Shown here one piece after another: positions 36,532-44,563 of a stretch of DNA of 64,000 nucleotides. Below the pieces are notes generated by a model. The model ran no database searches. It was not told the DNA's origin and saw nothing but the letters and a program-made list of their open reading frames with translations. The position numbers and the translations under genes are program-made. Origin of the DNA: Thermohalobaculum sp965263335 (GTDB taxonomy: Bacteria > Pseudomonadota > Alphaproteobacteria > Rhodobacterales > Rhodobacteraceae); contig CBDHHE010000001.1 of NCBI GenBank assembly GCA_965263335.1, positions 3,472,001 to 3,536,000 on the forward strand. The letters run 5' to 3'. Position 1 is the first letter of the stretch; the number at the start of each line of letters is the position of its first letter.

Positions 36532-37728
36532 TCAGTGTCCGCCGCCACCGGCAAGACCCACACCCGAGATCAACGCTCCCCACACTTTGAGACGCAGCCC
36601 GACCGCTTTGATCACGCCAGTTGCCGCAATAACATGTCCGACAAACCCGCTCAGGTTGTTGGTGTATGTCTGAACGATACAACCGCTACCATCGAGCATG
36701 ACTTTCTCTTGCTCGGGGTTTTCGAGCTCGAAATACACCAGCATCGAGCCCCGCTCGGTTGCCCGGTTGAGTTCCAGCAGTTGCCCGCCCGGCACGACCT
36801 GACCTGCAGCAATAGCAGGTTGAATGGACGATATCTTTGCAGGCAAGACCGCATCACGAAATGACAGTCCGATGTTGCTGTCGCAGGCGATCTCCGCGGG
36901 CATTCCCTCGTAGATCGTGGCGCGCGCGACTTGGGAGAAGCCTGCAATGATCCTGACGGGGATATCGTCTGGCCTGTCGGGGATAATCACCATCGCCGGG
37001 CTTAGGATAAGCTTCGACGCGGGGCTGCCAACGCTCATCACCATTTGCGTGACGACGCCATTCGTGAACGAGTGCACTTCGGTTTGTTCCAACGCAACCC
37101 GGGCGCTTTCCACAGCCGCTTCAGCAGCTTTGCGCTGCGCCGGAAGTGCTTGCGTCAGATCAACTTGCGCCAGATCCACCTGTGCCAGCGCTGCCGCCAG
37201 TTCCGCCTCGGCGACCGTAGAAGACGCTTCCAGTTCGCGCACCGCATCCAGCGTGCCCACATTTCTTTCAAACAGAGTCTGCGCGTTTTCGAGATCAACC
37301 CGCAGCTTGTCGAGCGAAGCCTCAGCCTCGACTGCACTGGCCTGTGCGACCTTCAGGGTGTCCTCTGCCTTGATCTCGGCGGCAGCAAGCTTGTCGTACT
37401 CGGCTTCAGCCTGTTTCAGTGCCGCTTCCTGCGTGCTGCTTTCGATCCGGAAAAGAAGGTCACCAGGGGCCACTCTCTGCCCGTTCCGGACGCCCAGTTC
37501 CGTCACCGGCCCACTGGTCTGCGCCACGACGGAAACCGTGCGGAACGGCAAGAGACCCGTATACGACTTGGGGTGAAAGTAGAAGATCACGAGGAACAAG
37601 AGGAAGGCCAGGATCGCCCAGAGAAACACGGCTGTGCGCATGTTCCAGACGGACATTTCCTCGCCGCGGCGCTTGAGCTGGTAGTAGCGGATGATCACGG
37701 GGAAGGAGGTGAGGAGCAGCTCAAACAC
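36532..37728 (-). CDS. HlyD-family membrane fusion protein
   Basis: A 398-residue periplasmic adaptor anchored by one N-terminal membrane segment (about residues 30-50). The barrel-sandwich motif VVAQTSGPVTELGVRNGQRV lies near residue 66, a long Ala/Glu-rich coiled coil spans about 100-215, and SFTNGVVTQM begins the second lipoyl half. The N-terminus FELLLTSFPVII and FYFHP resembles the YibH/YiaV-like group that pairs with a small inner-membrane protein rather than a classical ABC or RND pump. GTG 37728 overlaps the upstream membrane protein by eight bases. No outer-membrane channel or transporter is adjacent, so substrate and direction are unknown. Confidence 0.88.
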   Translation of the reverse strand: MFELLLTSFPVIIRYYQLKRRGEEMSVWNMRTAVFLWAILAFLLFLVIFYFHPKSYTGLLPFRTVSVVAQTSGPVTELGVRNGQRVAPGDLLFRIESSTQEAALKQAEAEYDKLAAAEIKAEDTLKVAQASAVEAEASLDKLRVDLENAQTLFERNVGTLDAVRELEASSTVAEAELAAALAQVDLAQVDLTQALPAQRKAAEAAVESARVALEQTEVHSFTNGVVTQMVMSVGSPASKLILSPAMVIIPDRPDDIPVRIIAGFSQVARATIYEGMPAEIACDSNIGLSFRDAVLPAKISSIQPAIAAGQVVPGGQLLELNRATERGSMLVYFELENPEQEKVMLDGSGCIVQTYTNNLSGFVGHVIAATGVIKAVGLRLKVWGALISGVGLAGGGGH

Positions 37729-38149
37729 GGTTCGGCTCTTGTGGCTGGATATCGCTCATTGGTGCGCTCTCTTCCAACGGTTCCGGTACACTGTTCGACA
37801 GCACCAGGGGAGGCTCGGTGTTGTCTTCGCCATTCTTACGAGCATTGTACCGGGCCCAGTCGGCCATGAGTGCAATCAGAATCGCGCTGATCGGCAGGAG
37901 GACGCTGAAGTGGTCGATGGGAAAGATCTCGTAGAGCAAGGCGATCGTCAGAAGTGTCGGTATCGTCTTGGCAAGCGGTGTGCCTGCTGACTTATGCTCT
38001 GCCCAGCGGTCAAACGCAGCGTATAGCGTCACGAGCCCATAAATCGCGAGAAAGAGCAATCCCAGTGCCAGCCACGCAAAAGTGTCTACCTCACCTGGTT
38101 CAACGAACCAGTGGGGCACGGAATGCCCGTGACCAGCTTCTGTCGCCAT
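37721..38149 (-). CDS. Small inner-membrane protein paired with the HlyD-like adaptor
   Basis: 142 residues with about three hydrophobic segments (residues 24-45, 62-78 and 82-100) and a hydrophilic C-terminal tail. GGAGGAGC precedes the ATG. It overlaps the HlyD-like gene by eight bases, so the products are made together. The arrangement recalls YibI/YiaW next to YibH/YiaV in enterobacteria, but sequence similarity is not obvious to me. No function can be assigned beyond being the likely membrane partner of the adaptor. Confidence 0.7.
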   Translation of the reverse strand: MATEAGHGHSVPHWFVEPGEVDTFAWLALGLLFLAIYGLVTLYAAFDRWAEHKSAGTPLAKTIPTLLTIALLYEIFPIDHFSVLLPISAILIALMADWARYNARKNGEDNTEPPLVLSNSVPEPLEESAPMSDIQPQEPNRV

Positions 38150-38218
38150 GTTTCAGCTCCTCCGGATCAGCACCCTCAGAATTGGGAATCTTGTCCGCAT
38201 TGCAACGTCTATTTTTGA

Positions 38219-38976
38219 TTGAGCACATCTGATGTTGCGCAGCCAGAGAGAAACCAGATCAGGTGTCGTTGCGGTGCGCTCAATATCTGCACCAAGCGCC
38301 CGGTGTCGCTGGCCCGCAAAATCGGCAAACGCATCCATGTCCTGCATTTCTCGACCGGTGAAGAGACTGCGAAACTTGCCGATCTCAAGGGTGTTGCCAG
38401 TGTCGAGGTCACGCCGCACCATCTGACATTGGATCAAAGCGCTTAGGCCCACCTTGGCACCTACGCTCAGATGAACCCACCGGTGCAAGACAAGATCCAC
38501 CGCGAGCAGATCTGGGCTGGGGTGGCCAATGGTATTGCAGATTTCCTCGGGTCAGACCATGCCCCGCACACGCGAGAGGAAAAGGAGCACCCCATCCACA
38601 GAGCCACTCGGGCATGATATGGGTGCAGACGCTCATTCCGACCATGCTGGACCAAATCAACGCGGGTCGGTTTTCCCTCGCGCGCTTTGTCGATATGACC
38701 AGCGCCGGGCCCCACCGCCAGTTCGGGATCGCGAACAAGGGACGGATCGCGGCAGGCTATGACGCTGACCTCACCATTGTGGATCTAAAGAGGCGCGGGA
38801 CGATTGCGGCTGAGTGGATGGTATCGCGTGCTGGTTGGACGCCTTATGATGGTGTCGCGGTTACGGGCTGGCCTGTGGGCACGGTCGTGCGCGGTCAGCG
38901 AGTAATGTGGCAGGGAGAGCTGCTCGTGCCCTCAAATGGGCAGCCCATACGGTTCTTGGAAGCGCTTTCGAGCTGA
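38219..38976 (+). pseudogene. Dihydroorotase/dihydropyrimidinase-like amidohydrolase, decayed
   Basis: The C-terminal two thirds of a cyclic amidohydrolase can be read in pieces. IGKRIHVLHFSTGEET and VEVTPHHLTLDQS are followed by an in-frame TAG at 38444, then GTYAQMNPPVQDKIHREQIW, FLGSDHAPHTREEKEHP and, after a frameshift near 38590, SHSGMIWVQTLIPTMLDQ and GYDADLTIVDLKR to the stop at 38976. Metal ligands (VLHFST, TPHHL, GSDHAPH) survive, but the N-terminal metal-binding HxH region is missing. One stop and one frameshift make it a pseudogene. Confidence 0.85.
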
Positions 38977-38981
38977 CGAGA

Positions 38982-39959
38982 TCACTCGCAGATTGGAAGT
39001 TTGTGAACTGGAGTCTTGGGAAGCGATTGCCGCCATTCATCGATGACCGGCTGGAGCGCTTCTTTCGGCCAGAACCTCGGCGCACCAATGACATCGAGAC
39101 ACGTTCGGTTCCAGTAGAGCCCTTCGCTGGAGAGCGGCCTGCCGTCGTCGACGGCACGCGCAACCACGTCGATGTCGCGGGCTTCGGGATAAATGTACAG
39201 TGTCGTTGGATTGCCCTCGACCAAGGCTATGACATCGTTGGCATCATTGGGCGACCATGTGGTGCACCCGTTGCTGCGACCGCCAGTGTAGTTCACCAGC
39301 GTGCCGAAGGGAACGTAGCCGTCGGAGTCGGCATGGGGGCTTTGCGGGTCCAGGTATCGGCACTTGGGCCGCAGGAACACCGCCTGATGGCCGCCGATAT
39401 CGCGGAGCCTGGTGTTAGAGATGTCGCCCTCGCCATCAAAGATCAGAAAAGGTCGTACAAAGGCTTCCCGGGTTCCCGAACGACGATGGTAGCCCTTGAA
39501 GGATTGCCTGACTGCGGCCGTTACATAGACCCCACCGGCAGTCAGGTTCGACCCCTCGGTGTTGCTAAAGTGCTTGGCGCATTGCCGGCCGTTTCTGAAC
39601 TGCGCGGCGCGCAGCTTGCGCCCGCTGCCGTGGCCCGAAGAAATCGCCCGGAACGTCCTCTGTTGCTCGCAGATGACATAGAACCTGCGCCCGATACCAT
39701 TGCCAATCACATGTGGTCGTGTCGCGTCCATCGCAAAGTAGCAACCGTTCGTGGTAGCTCCTTCGCGTACCTTCCGCTGGTGGAGCGCCCGCGCCCTCTC
39801 AAGCACGACTGGCGCTATCTCGCCATCTCGCGTGCCGACATGATTTTGTAGCCAATCTGGTATGTTCTTGCCGTGAGACGCTGCATAAGCGGGCAGAGGT
39901 CCCGACATTGTCGCGATGGTTGCGGTGGCAATGACCAACCTGACTACTTTTTCCAGCAC
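38982..39959 (-). CDS. Murein L,D-transpeptidase-like (YkuD_2 family) secreted protein
   Basis: A 325-residue protein with an N-terminal signal (TATIATMSGPLPAYAAS, cleavage near residue 26). The catalytic pattern fits the YkuD-related family: ISSGHGSGRKLRAAQF near residue 108 contributes the histidine region, and YTGGRSNGCTTWSPND near 232 carries the likely nucleophile Cys in SNGCTTW. It would act on peptidoglycan cross-links in the periplasm. Length suits the YkuD_2 group. It is a single gene ending six bases from the convergent pseudogene. Confidence 0.87.
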   Translation of the reverse strand: MLEKVVRLVIATATIATMSGPLPAYAASHGKNIPDWLQNHVGTRDGEIAPVVLERARALHQRKVREGATTNGCYFAMDATRPHVIGNGIGRRFYVICEQQRTFRAISSGHGSGRKLRAAQFRNGRQCAKHFSNTEGSNLTAGGVYVTAAVRQSFKGYHRRSGTREAFVRPFLIFDGEGDISNTRLRDIGGHQAVFLRPKCRYLDPQSPHADSDGYVPFGTLVNYTGGRSNGCTTWSPNDANDVIALVEGNPTTLYIYPEARDIDVVARAVDDGRPLSSEGLYWNRTCLDVIGAPRFWPKEALQPVIDEWRQSLPKTPVHKLPICE

Positions 39960-40102
39960 CGAACAAATCTCCTGCTAGACCATCACTCTTGCGAGGATAG
40001 CATAGACATCGCTGATCCACTTCGATCTACCACAGCCCATAGGCTTAGCGGTTGGCACGGCTCTGCTGTTCATACTATGTTCTGGCGACGCGGAGGTGAC
40101 TC

Positions 40103-40492
40103 ATGTCTTTGAACTACGTGATGATCGGCTCAAACGACGTCGCCAAGGCCCGGGTCTTTTTTGATGCGGTTCTTCCAGTTTTTGGGGGCAAGGTCATCGC
40201 TGAATATTTGCCTCATGCCGTGTGCTACGAGCTCCGCGATGGCGGTCGTATTTGGGTCGCAACACCGTTTGACGAGGAGCAAGCAACTGTTGGCAATGGT
40301 AGCATGGTCGGCCTTGCGTGTAACAGCATAGATGAAGTTCAGGCCGCCCATGAAGCGGCGGTATCGTTGGGCGGTGCAAACGAAGGCGATCCGGGGGCGC
40401 GCCCGCAGTACGGCCCGGATTTTTTTGGCGCGTATGTCCGTGACCTCGACGGCAACAAATTCAGCTTTGTCTATTTCGGTGATGGTAACTGA
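40103..40492 (+). CDS. VOC (glyoxalase/bleomycin-resistance) family protein
   Basis: A 129-residue protein made of two paired beta-alpha-beta modules. It begins YVMIGSNDVAKARVFFDAVL and ends FGAYVRDLDGNKFSFVYFG, the standard opening and closing of short VOC proteins. A near-perfect GGAGGTGA lies before the ATG. Members include glyoxalase I-like enzymes and metal-dependent isomerases, but this subgroup has no assigned reaction. It appears monocistronic. Confidence 0.88.
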   Translation: MSLNYVMIGSNDVAKARVFFDAVLPVFGGKVIAEYLPHAVCYELRDGGRIWVATPFDEEQATVGNGSMVGLACNSIDEVQAAHEAAVSLGGANEGDPGARPQYGPDFFGAYVRDLDGNKFSFVYFGDGN

Positions 40493-40723
40493 AGGCGCCG
40501 GGTCGCCGCCATCAAGGTGATACGCAAAGCCCATTGCGTCTTGAGTAGTCCACTCGATCAACCATCTGCCCACACCCCAAACACGTCAATAAGAGAGTAC
40601 CTTCAGATAAACGTCCGGTAGCCAATGTGGGTGCATTCAACAGGGTCGGTGACAGGCCATCAATTTGGCGTTACATTATAACAAGTCGAGCATAGCTCTC
40701 GGGTCGCAGTCGATGCGTCAGAC
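40493..40723. other. Intergenic region upstream of the zur-like gene
   Basis: 231 bases without a gene. The only structured sequence noticed is the Zur-like palindrome at 40670-40682. Confidence 0.4.
40670..40682. promoter_or_regulatory. Putative Zur operator
   Basis: GTTACATTATAAC is an imperfect palindrome one base from GTTAT-N3-ATAAC, the core of Zur boxes described in alphaproteobacteria. It lies 42 bases before the zur-like start and upstream of a COG0523 GTPase, a typical Zur target. The call is based on pattern plus context. Confidence 0.55.
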
Positions 40724-41123
40724 ATGAAGCGACAGAATGGAGAGTTTGCACAAAAAGTCCTCGCGGTCTTTCGCCAATGCTCCGAGCCTGAATCGGCCAA
40801 CGATCTCCTTTGGCATTCTCGACAAACGCGTACAAAACTTGCACCGACGACTGTCTACTGCGCGCCTAGTGCGTTGATCGATCGTGGGGACATACATCGG
40901 GTTGAATCCAAGCGAGCATTCTTCGCATGCGAACATCGGGCACTTCTCAGAACTGTGTCGTCGCTCTCTACGAGGCGTGCGATGGCTGTTCAGCATTATT
41001 GTGGCCACGGGCGACGGGATGAACTCCATCGACCGACAACCTGCGGCGCTTCAGTCCAAGCAGTCCGCTGAGCCCGCAAAAAGCTTTGCCACTTGTATAT
41101 GTGTGAAAGGCGCAAAACCGTGA
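40724..41123 (+). pseudogene. zur: Zur/Fur-family zinc regulator, frameshifted
   Basis: The first frame carries LAPTTVYCAPSALIDRGDIH and RVESKRAFFACEH, close to the Zur winged-helix and sensor region (APPTVYRALxxLxxxGLxHRIES). A later YCGHGRRDEL resembles the CxxCGxxxEL segment. The C-terminal end continues in another frame, reading SIDRQPAALQ and ending SFATCICVKGAKP with TGA at 41121-41123, which forms a GTGA overlap with the next gene. The break is near 41015. Arg in VYRAL is Cys here and the Zn-binding Cys/His set looks damaged. It is probably inactive, unless the frameshift is an assembly error. Confidence 0.68.
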
Positions 41124-42235
41124 AACGCATTCCGGTCACGATCCTGACGGGATTTCTAGGAGCTGGGAAAACCACCCTTCTCAACAGGCTGATCGAACAA
41201 CCGGGTTTCGGCAACACCGCCGTAGTCGTACATGAGTTTGGCGAGGCAGGCGTTGACGGTGCGCTGGTGACGGGTGCGGACGAGCGTGCCTTTGCGATGT
41301 CTGTCGGTTGTCTATGCTGCACGATGTCCGGCGACATACGGCTCACGTTGCTGCGCATTCTCGAAGAGGCCGAGGATGGAACCGGCCCGAGTTTCGATCG
41401 TGTCGTGATCGAGACAACCGGGTTGGCCAATCCGCTGCCTCTGCTGCAGACGTTCATGACAAGCGACGAGATGCTGGACCGCTTCGCTCTGAACGGTGTG
41501 GTCGCACTGGTTGATACGATCAACGGCGCAGATGCTATCGAGCGGTTCCGAGAAGCTCAGCGCCAGATCTCGGTCGCCGATCTCTTGTTGATTTCCAAGA
41601 CCGAGTTGGCAATGGACCCCGCGTCACAACGAGATCTTTCGAATCTCAAGGCTGATCTCGAAGCACGCAATCCGACCGCTCGGGTTCTACATGCCCATGC
41701 CGCGACACCGCAGTTGAACCCGCCTGCCGAGGCCGTTGCCTGCGATGGGATCGAACGAACTCTGCACGACGGCAATCTGCTGCGTGCGGTGCGCGATTGC
41801 AGTGACGTGGATGCGCGGTGGCACATGATGTTGGCCTCGACCGAGGGCGCAATGGTCTTCAGCAAAGGGCTTGGTGCGGTCCACGCAATGAGCCACGCCT
41901 GCGGGGCGGATCAGACTCTGCGGCTACACCACGGGACACTGAACGCGGTGTTGTTGCCGGCCGTCTTGGATTTCAACAGGGACCATGTTGATGAAAACTA
42001 TGCCCGGCTGAACAGGACCATGGGCCAAGCAATCGACACCGATCCGGCCGGGCATTTCCGCCAGCTGAATGCCGACCTAAGAATGCCTGAGACTCTGTGC
42101 GCGATGGGGATCACGACCCAGATGATCCCTGCGCTGGCGGCACATGCCGCCAAGGACATCTGTTGCGGAACGAATGCGCGCCCATTCTCAACCGAGGATT
42201 TCGAGTGCTTCTTCGAGACTGCCATCAATGGATAG
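41120..42235 (+). CDS. Chimeric ORF: COG0523 (CobW/ZigA-type) GTPase N-terminus fused to iron-containing alcohol dehydrogenase C-terminus
   Basis: One open frame of about 371 codons from GTG 41120 encodes parts of two unrelated families. Residues 1 to about 195 are a COG0523 metallochaperone-like GTPase: GFLGAGKTTLL (Walker A), VHEFGEAGVD, GCLCC (metal-binding CxCC), VIETTGLANPLPLL and ISKTE. From about residue 200, NPPAEAVACDGIER and KGLGAVHAMSHACG, then RLHHGTLNAVLLPAVLDFN, are the C-terminal half of an Fe-ADH/maleylacetate-reductase-like enzyme with its metal-ligand histidines. The junction is near 41,700. The COG0523 C-terminal domain and ADH NAD-binding half are missing. A deletion fusion is likely; neither activity is expected intact. 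Confidence 0.87.
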   Translation: MKRIPVTILTGFLGAGKTTLLNRLIEQPGFGNTAVVVHEFGEAGVDGALVTGADERAFAMSVGCLCCTMSGDIRLTLLRILEEAEDGTGPSFDRVVIETTGLANPLPLLQTFMTSDEMLDRFALNGVVALVDTINGADAIERFREAQRQISVADLLLISKTELAMDPASQRDLSNLKADLEARNPTARVLHAHAATPQLNPPAEAVACDGIERTLHDGNLLRAVRDCSDVDARWHMMLASTEGAMVFSKGLGAVHAMSHACGADQTLRLHHGTLNAVLLPAVLDFNRDHVDENYARLNRTMGQAIDTDPAGHFRQLNADLRMPETLCAMGITTQMIPALAAHAAKDICCGTNARPFSTEDFECFFETAING

Positions 42236-42244
42236 GGGGCTGCA

Positions 42245-43522
42245 ATGTTCGATCTGCTCGTGAAGAATGCAACGCTGCCCGACGGCAGGACAGGCATTGA
42301 CATCGCTTGCCAGGGTGGTCGGATCGCCGCGGTCGAGAGCGGGATCACCGCCGAGGCGGGCCAAACGATCGATGCCAAAGGCTATCTTGTCTCACCACCC
42401 TTCGTGGATCCGCATTTCCACATGGACGCAACGCTTTCGTTCGGCACACCGCGGATGAATGTGTCCGGCACCCTCCTCGAGGGCATCGCGCTTTGGGGTG
42501 AGCTCAAGCCGATCCAGTCGGTGGAGGACATCGTAGGCCGCGCGCTAAGGTACTGCGAGTTGGCCATTTCCAAGGGCATCGGCGCGATCCGCAGCCATGT
42601 CGACACTTGCGACAACGACTTGAAAGGTGTGCAGGCGCTGCTGGAGGTTCGCGAGAAGGTCAAGGATTGCATCGACCTCCAGTTGGTGGCCTTCCCGCAG
42701 GACGGGCTACTACGAAATCCGGCGGCGATGGAGAACACGGTACGTGCCCTCGATATGGGCGTGGATGTCGTCGGCGGCATCCCGCATTTCGAGCGCACCA
42801 TGGCGGATGGAGCGGAAAGCGTGCGCCTGTCATGTGAAATGGCCGCCGAACGCGGGTTGATGGTCGATCTGCACTGCGATGAAAGCGACGATCCGCTCAG
42901 CCGCCATATCGAGACCTTGGCCTATCAGACCCAACGCCTTGGCCTACAGGGGCGTGTCACGGGCTCGCACCTGACCTCGATGCACGCGATGGACAACTAC
43001 TACGTCTCGAAGCTTATTCCTCTGATCGCCGAGGCTGGCGTGCATGCGATCCCGAACCCTGCGATCAACATCATGCTTCAAGGCCGGCATGACAGCTATC
43101 CCAAACGCCGAGGCCTGACCCGGGTCCGGGAGTTGAGGGATGAAGGGATCACCGTGGGTTTTGGCTCGGATTGCGTCATGGACCCCTGGTACTCGCTGGG
43201 CCGGGCGGACATGCTGGATATCGCATTTATGGGTCTGCATGTCGGCCAGTTGTCGAGCATCGCAGATATGGAGTGGTGCTTTGATGCGGTCACGGAGAAT
43301 TCTGCGCACATCATGGGATTGGACCGATACGGGATCTCCAAAGGCTGCAACGCGAACTTCGTGCTCTTGCAGGCGCTCGACAAGGTCGAGGCCATTCGTC
43401 TGCGTGCGCATCGGCTTGCGGTGGTGCGGCGCGGGAAGGTGGTCTCCACATCCCGAGAAGTCACCCACGAGCTGAATGTCCTGTCTGGCGGAAAGGTCAA
43501 CGAGGCGCATTTGCGGAGATGA
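42245..43522 (+). CDS. Cytosine deaminase-like amidohydrolase (CodA family)
   Basis: A 425-residue metal-dependent hydrolase of the cytosine-deaminase branch. Metal ligands: DPHFHMD (HxH, about residue 57), DLHCDESDD near 204 (His plus neighbouring acid), SHLTSMHAMD and GSDCVMDPWY (Asp). The N-terminal beta-sandwich begins LLVKNATLPDGRT. Substrates in the family include cytosine, isoguanine and creatinine-like rings. It begins 10 bases after the chimeric ORF. The residual dihydroorotase-like pseudogene a few kilobases away and this gene suggest a former pyrimidine/cyclic-amide utilisation locus, which is inferred. Confidence 0.91.
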   Translation: MFDLLVKNATLPDGRTGIDIACQGGRIAAVESGITAEAGQTIDAKGYLVSPPFVDPHFHMDATLSFGTPRMNVSGTLLEGIALWGELKPIQSVEDIVGRALRYCELAISKGIGAIRSHVDTCDNDLKGVQALLEVREKVKDCIDLQLVAFPQDGLLRNPAAMENTVRALDMGVDVVGGIPHFERTMADGAESVRLSCEMAAERGLMVDLHCDESDDPLSRHIETLAYQTQRLGLQGRVTGSHLTSMHAMDNYYVSKLIPLIAEAGVHAIPNPAINIMLQGRHDSYPKRRGLTRVRELRDEGITVGFGSDCVMDPWYSLGRADMLDIAFMGLHVGQLSSIADMEWCFDAVTENSAHIMGLDRYGISKGCNANFVLLQALDKVEAIRLRAHRLAVVRRGKVVSTSREVTHELNVLSGGKVNEAHLRR

Positions 43523-43578
43523 CTATGCAGTTCGGGCTGGATCAGGCTGGCACGCTTTTGCGCTATCGCACTGAATCT

Positions 43579-44511
43579 TCATGGTATCGACTTGCTCCGC
43601 AACACCAGCAACCCGGCGATGACAATCATGACCATACCGGTGATGGTCGCGCCGCTGAGCGCGATGTCGAAGAACAAAACGTCCCATGCTGCGACAAAGA
43701 CCAGATAGCTGTATTCAAACGTTGCAATGATGGCCGGAGGTGCCGCTTGATAGGCGCCCGCCAACATCATCGCGATTCCGATGGAGAACCCGGCGAGCAA
43801 GACCAGGATCAACCAGTCCAGCATCTCAACCGCCGACCACTCGCCGAAGATGTAGTGGTAACTATCTACCAAGTCTCCCTGAGGCCGGATGGTGAGGAGC
43901 GCGAGGCTGACGGCGGCGCCCGCTAGAAGCATCATTGTGTTTTGGGACAGTGCGATGGCAGAGAGGGGCGTGTTCTGACATTTCGCCCGAGTGATGACGT
44001 GCGAGATGGCGTAACAAGCTGCACCGAGAATTGGCAGCAACGCCCATGCGGAGAAGGCCTCGGTTCCAGGGCGGAGCAGAACGACTACGCCCGCGAAACC
44101 CACGAGGACTCCTAACCAGCCTAGCCGCCTAACTGGCTCATTGATCGCATAGGCCGACAACAGGGTCACAAAAATCGGCGCGATGTAGTTTGCGGCGCCG
44201 ACGGTAGACAGGCTGAGGAAAGGGAGCGCGGCGTAGAATGCAAGAAATGTGCTGGTGATGAACAGAGACCGCAGCACCACCCATTTCCCTGCCGCTTTTC
44301 GCAACGCCGACCGTCCAACGCCGCGCGACAGGTTGATGGCGAGCAATAGAGGCACGGCCAAACAACCGCGTAAGGTGAAAATCTGCCACAGGGTCATCTC
44401 GCTGCTGAACAGCTTGAAGACGACATCTTGGACCGAGATGGTGAAGGCCGTGGCGAGGATGAGTAAAACGCCGAGGAGCAGCCTCTGACGCGGCGCGGGG
44501 TTCACCGTCAC
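43579..44511 (-). CDS. DMT superfamily (EamA) transporter
   Basis: A 310-residue inner-membrane protein with about ten membrane-spanning segments in two EamA repeats. ISVQDVVFKLFSSEMTLWQI near the N-terminus and GAANYIAPIFVTLLSAYAI in the first repeat are typical of the RhaT/YdcZ-like drug/metabolite group; the second repeat ends ALSGATITGMVMIVIAGLLV. Substrate unknown. It converges on the deaminase gene, so a link to that pathway is only positional. Confidence 0.9.
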   Translation of the reverse strand: MTVNPAPRQRLLLGVLLILATAFTISVQDVVFKLFSSEMTLWQIFTLRGCLAVPLLLAINLSRGVGRSALRKAAGKWVVLRSLFITSTFLAFYAALPFLSLSTVGAANYIAPIFVTLLSAYAINEPVRRLGWLGVLVGFAGVVVLLRPGTEAFSAWALLPILGAACYAISHVITRAKCQNTPLSAIALSQNTMMLLAGAAVSLALLTIRPQGDLVDSYHYIFGEWSAVEMLDWLILVLLAGFSIGIAMMLAGAYQAAPPAIIATFEYSYLVFVAAWDVLFFDIALSGATITGMVMIVIAGLLVLRSKSIP

Positions 44512-44563
44512 GTCGGTCGCCCAGGATCAGAGGGATCGCCCGCCATTGTTCTGGATCTTCCCT

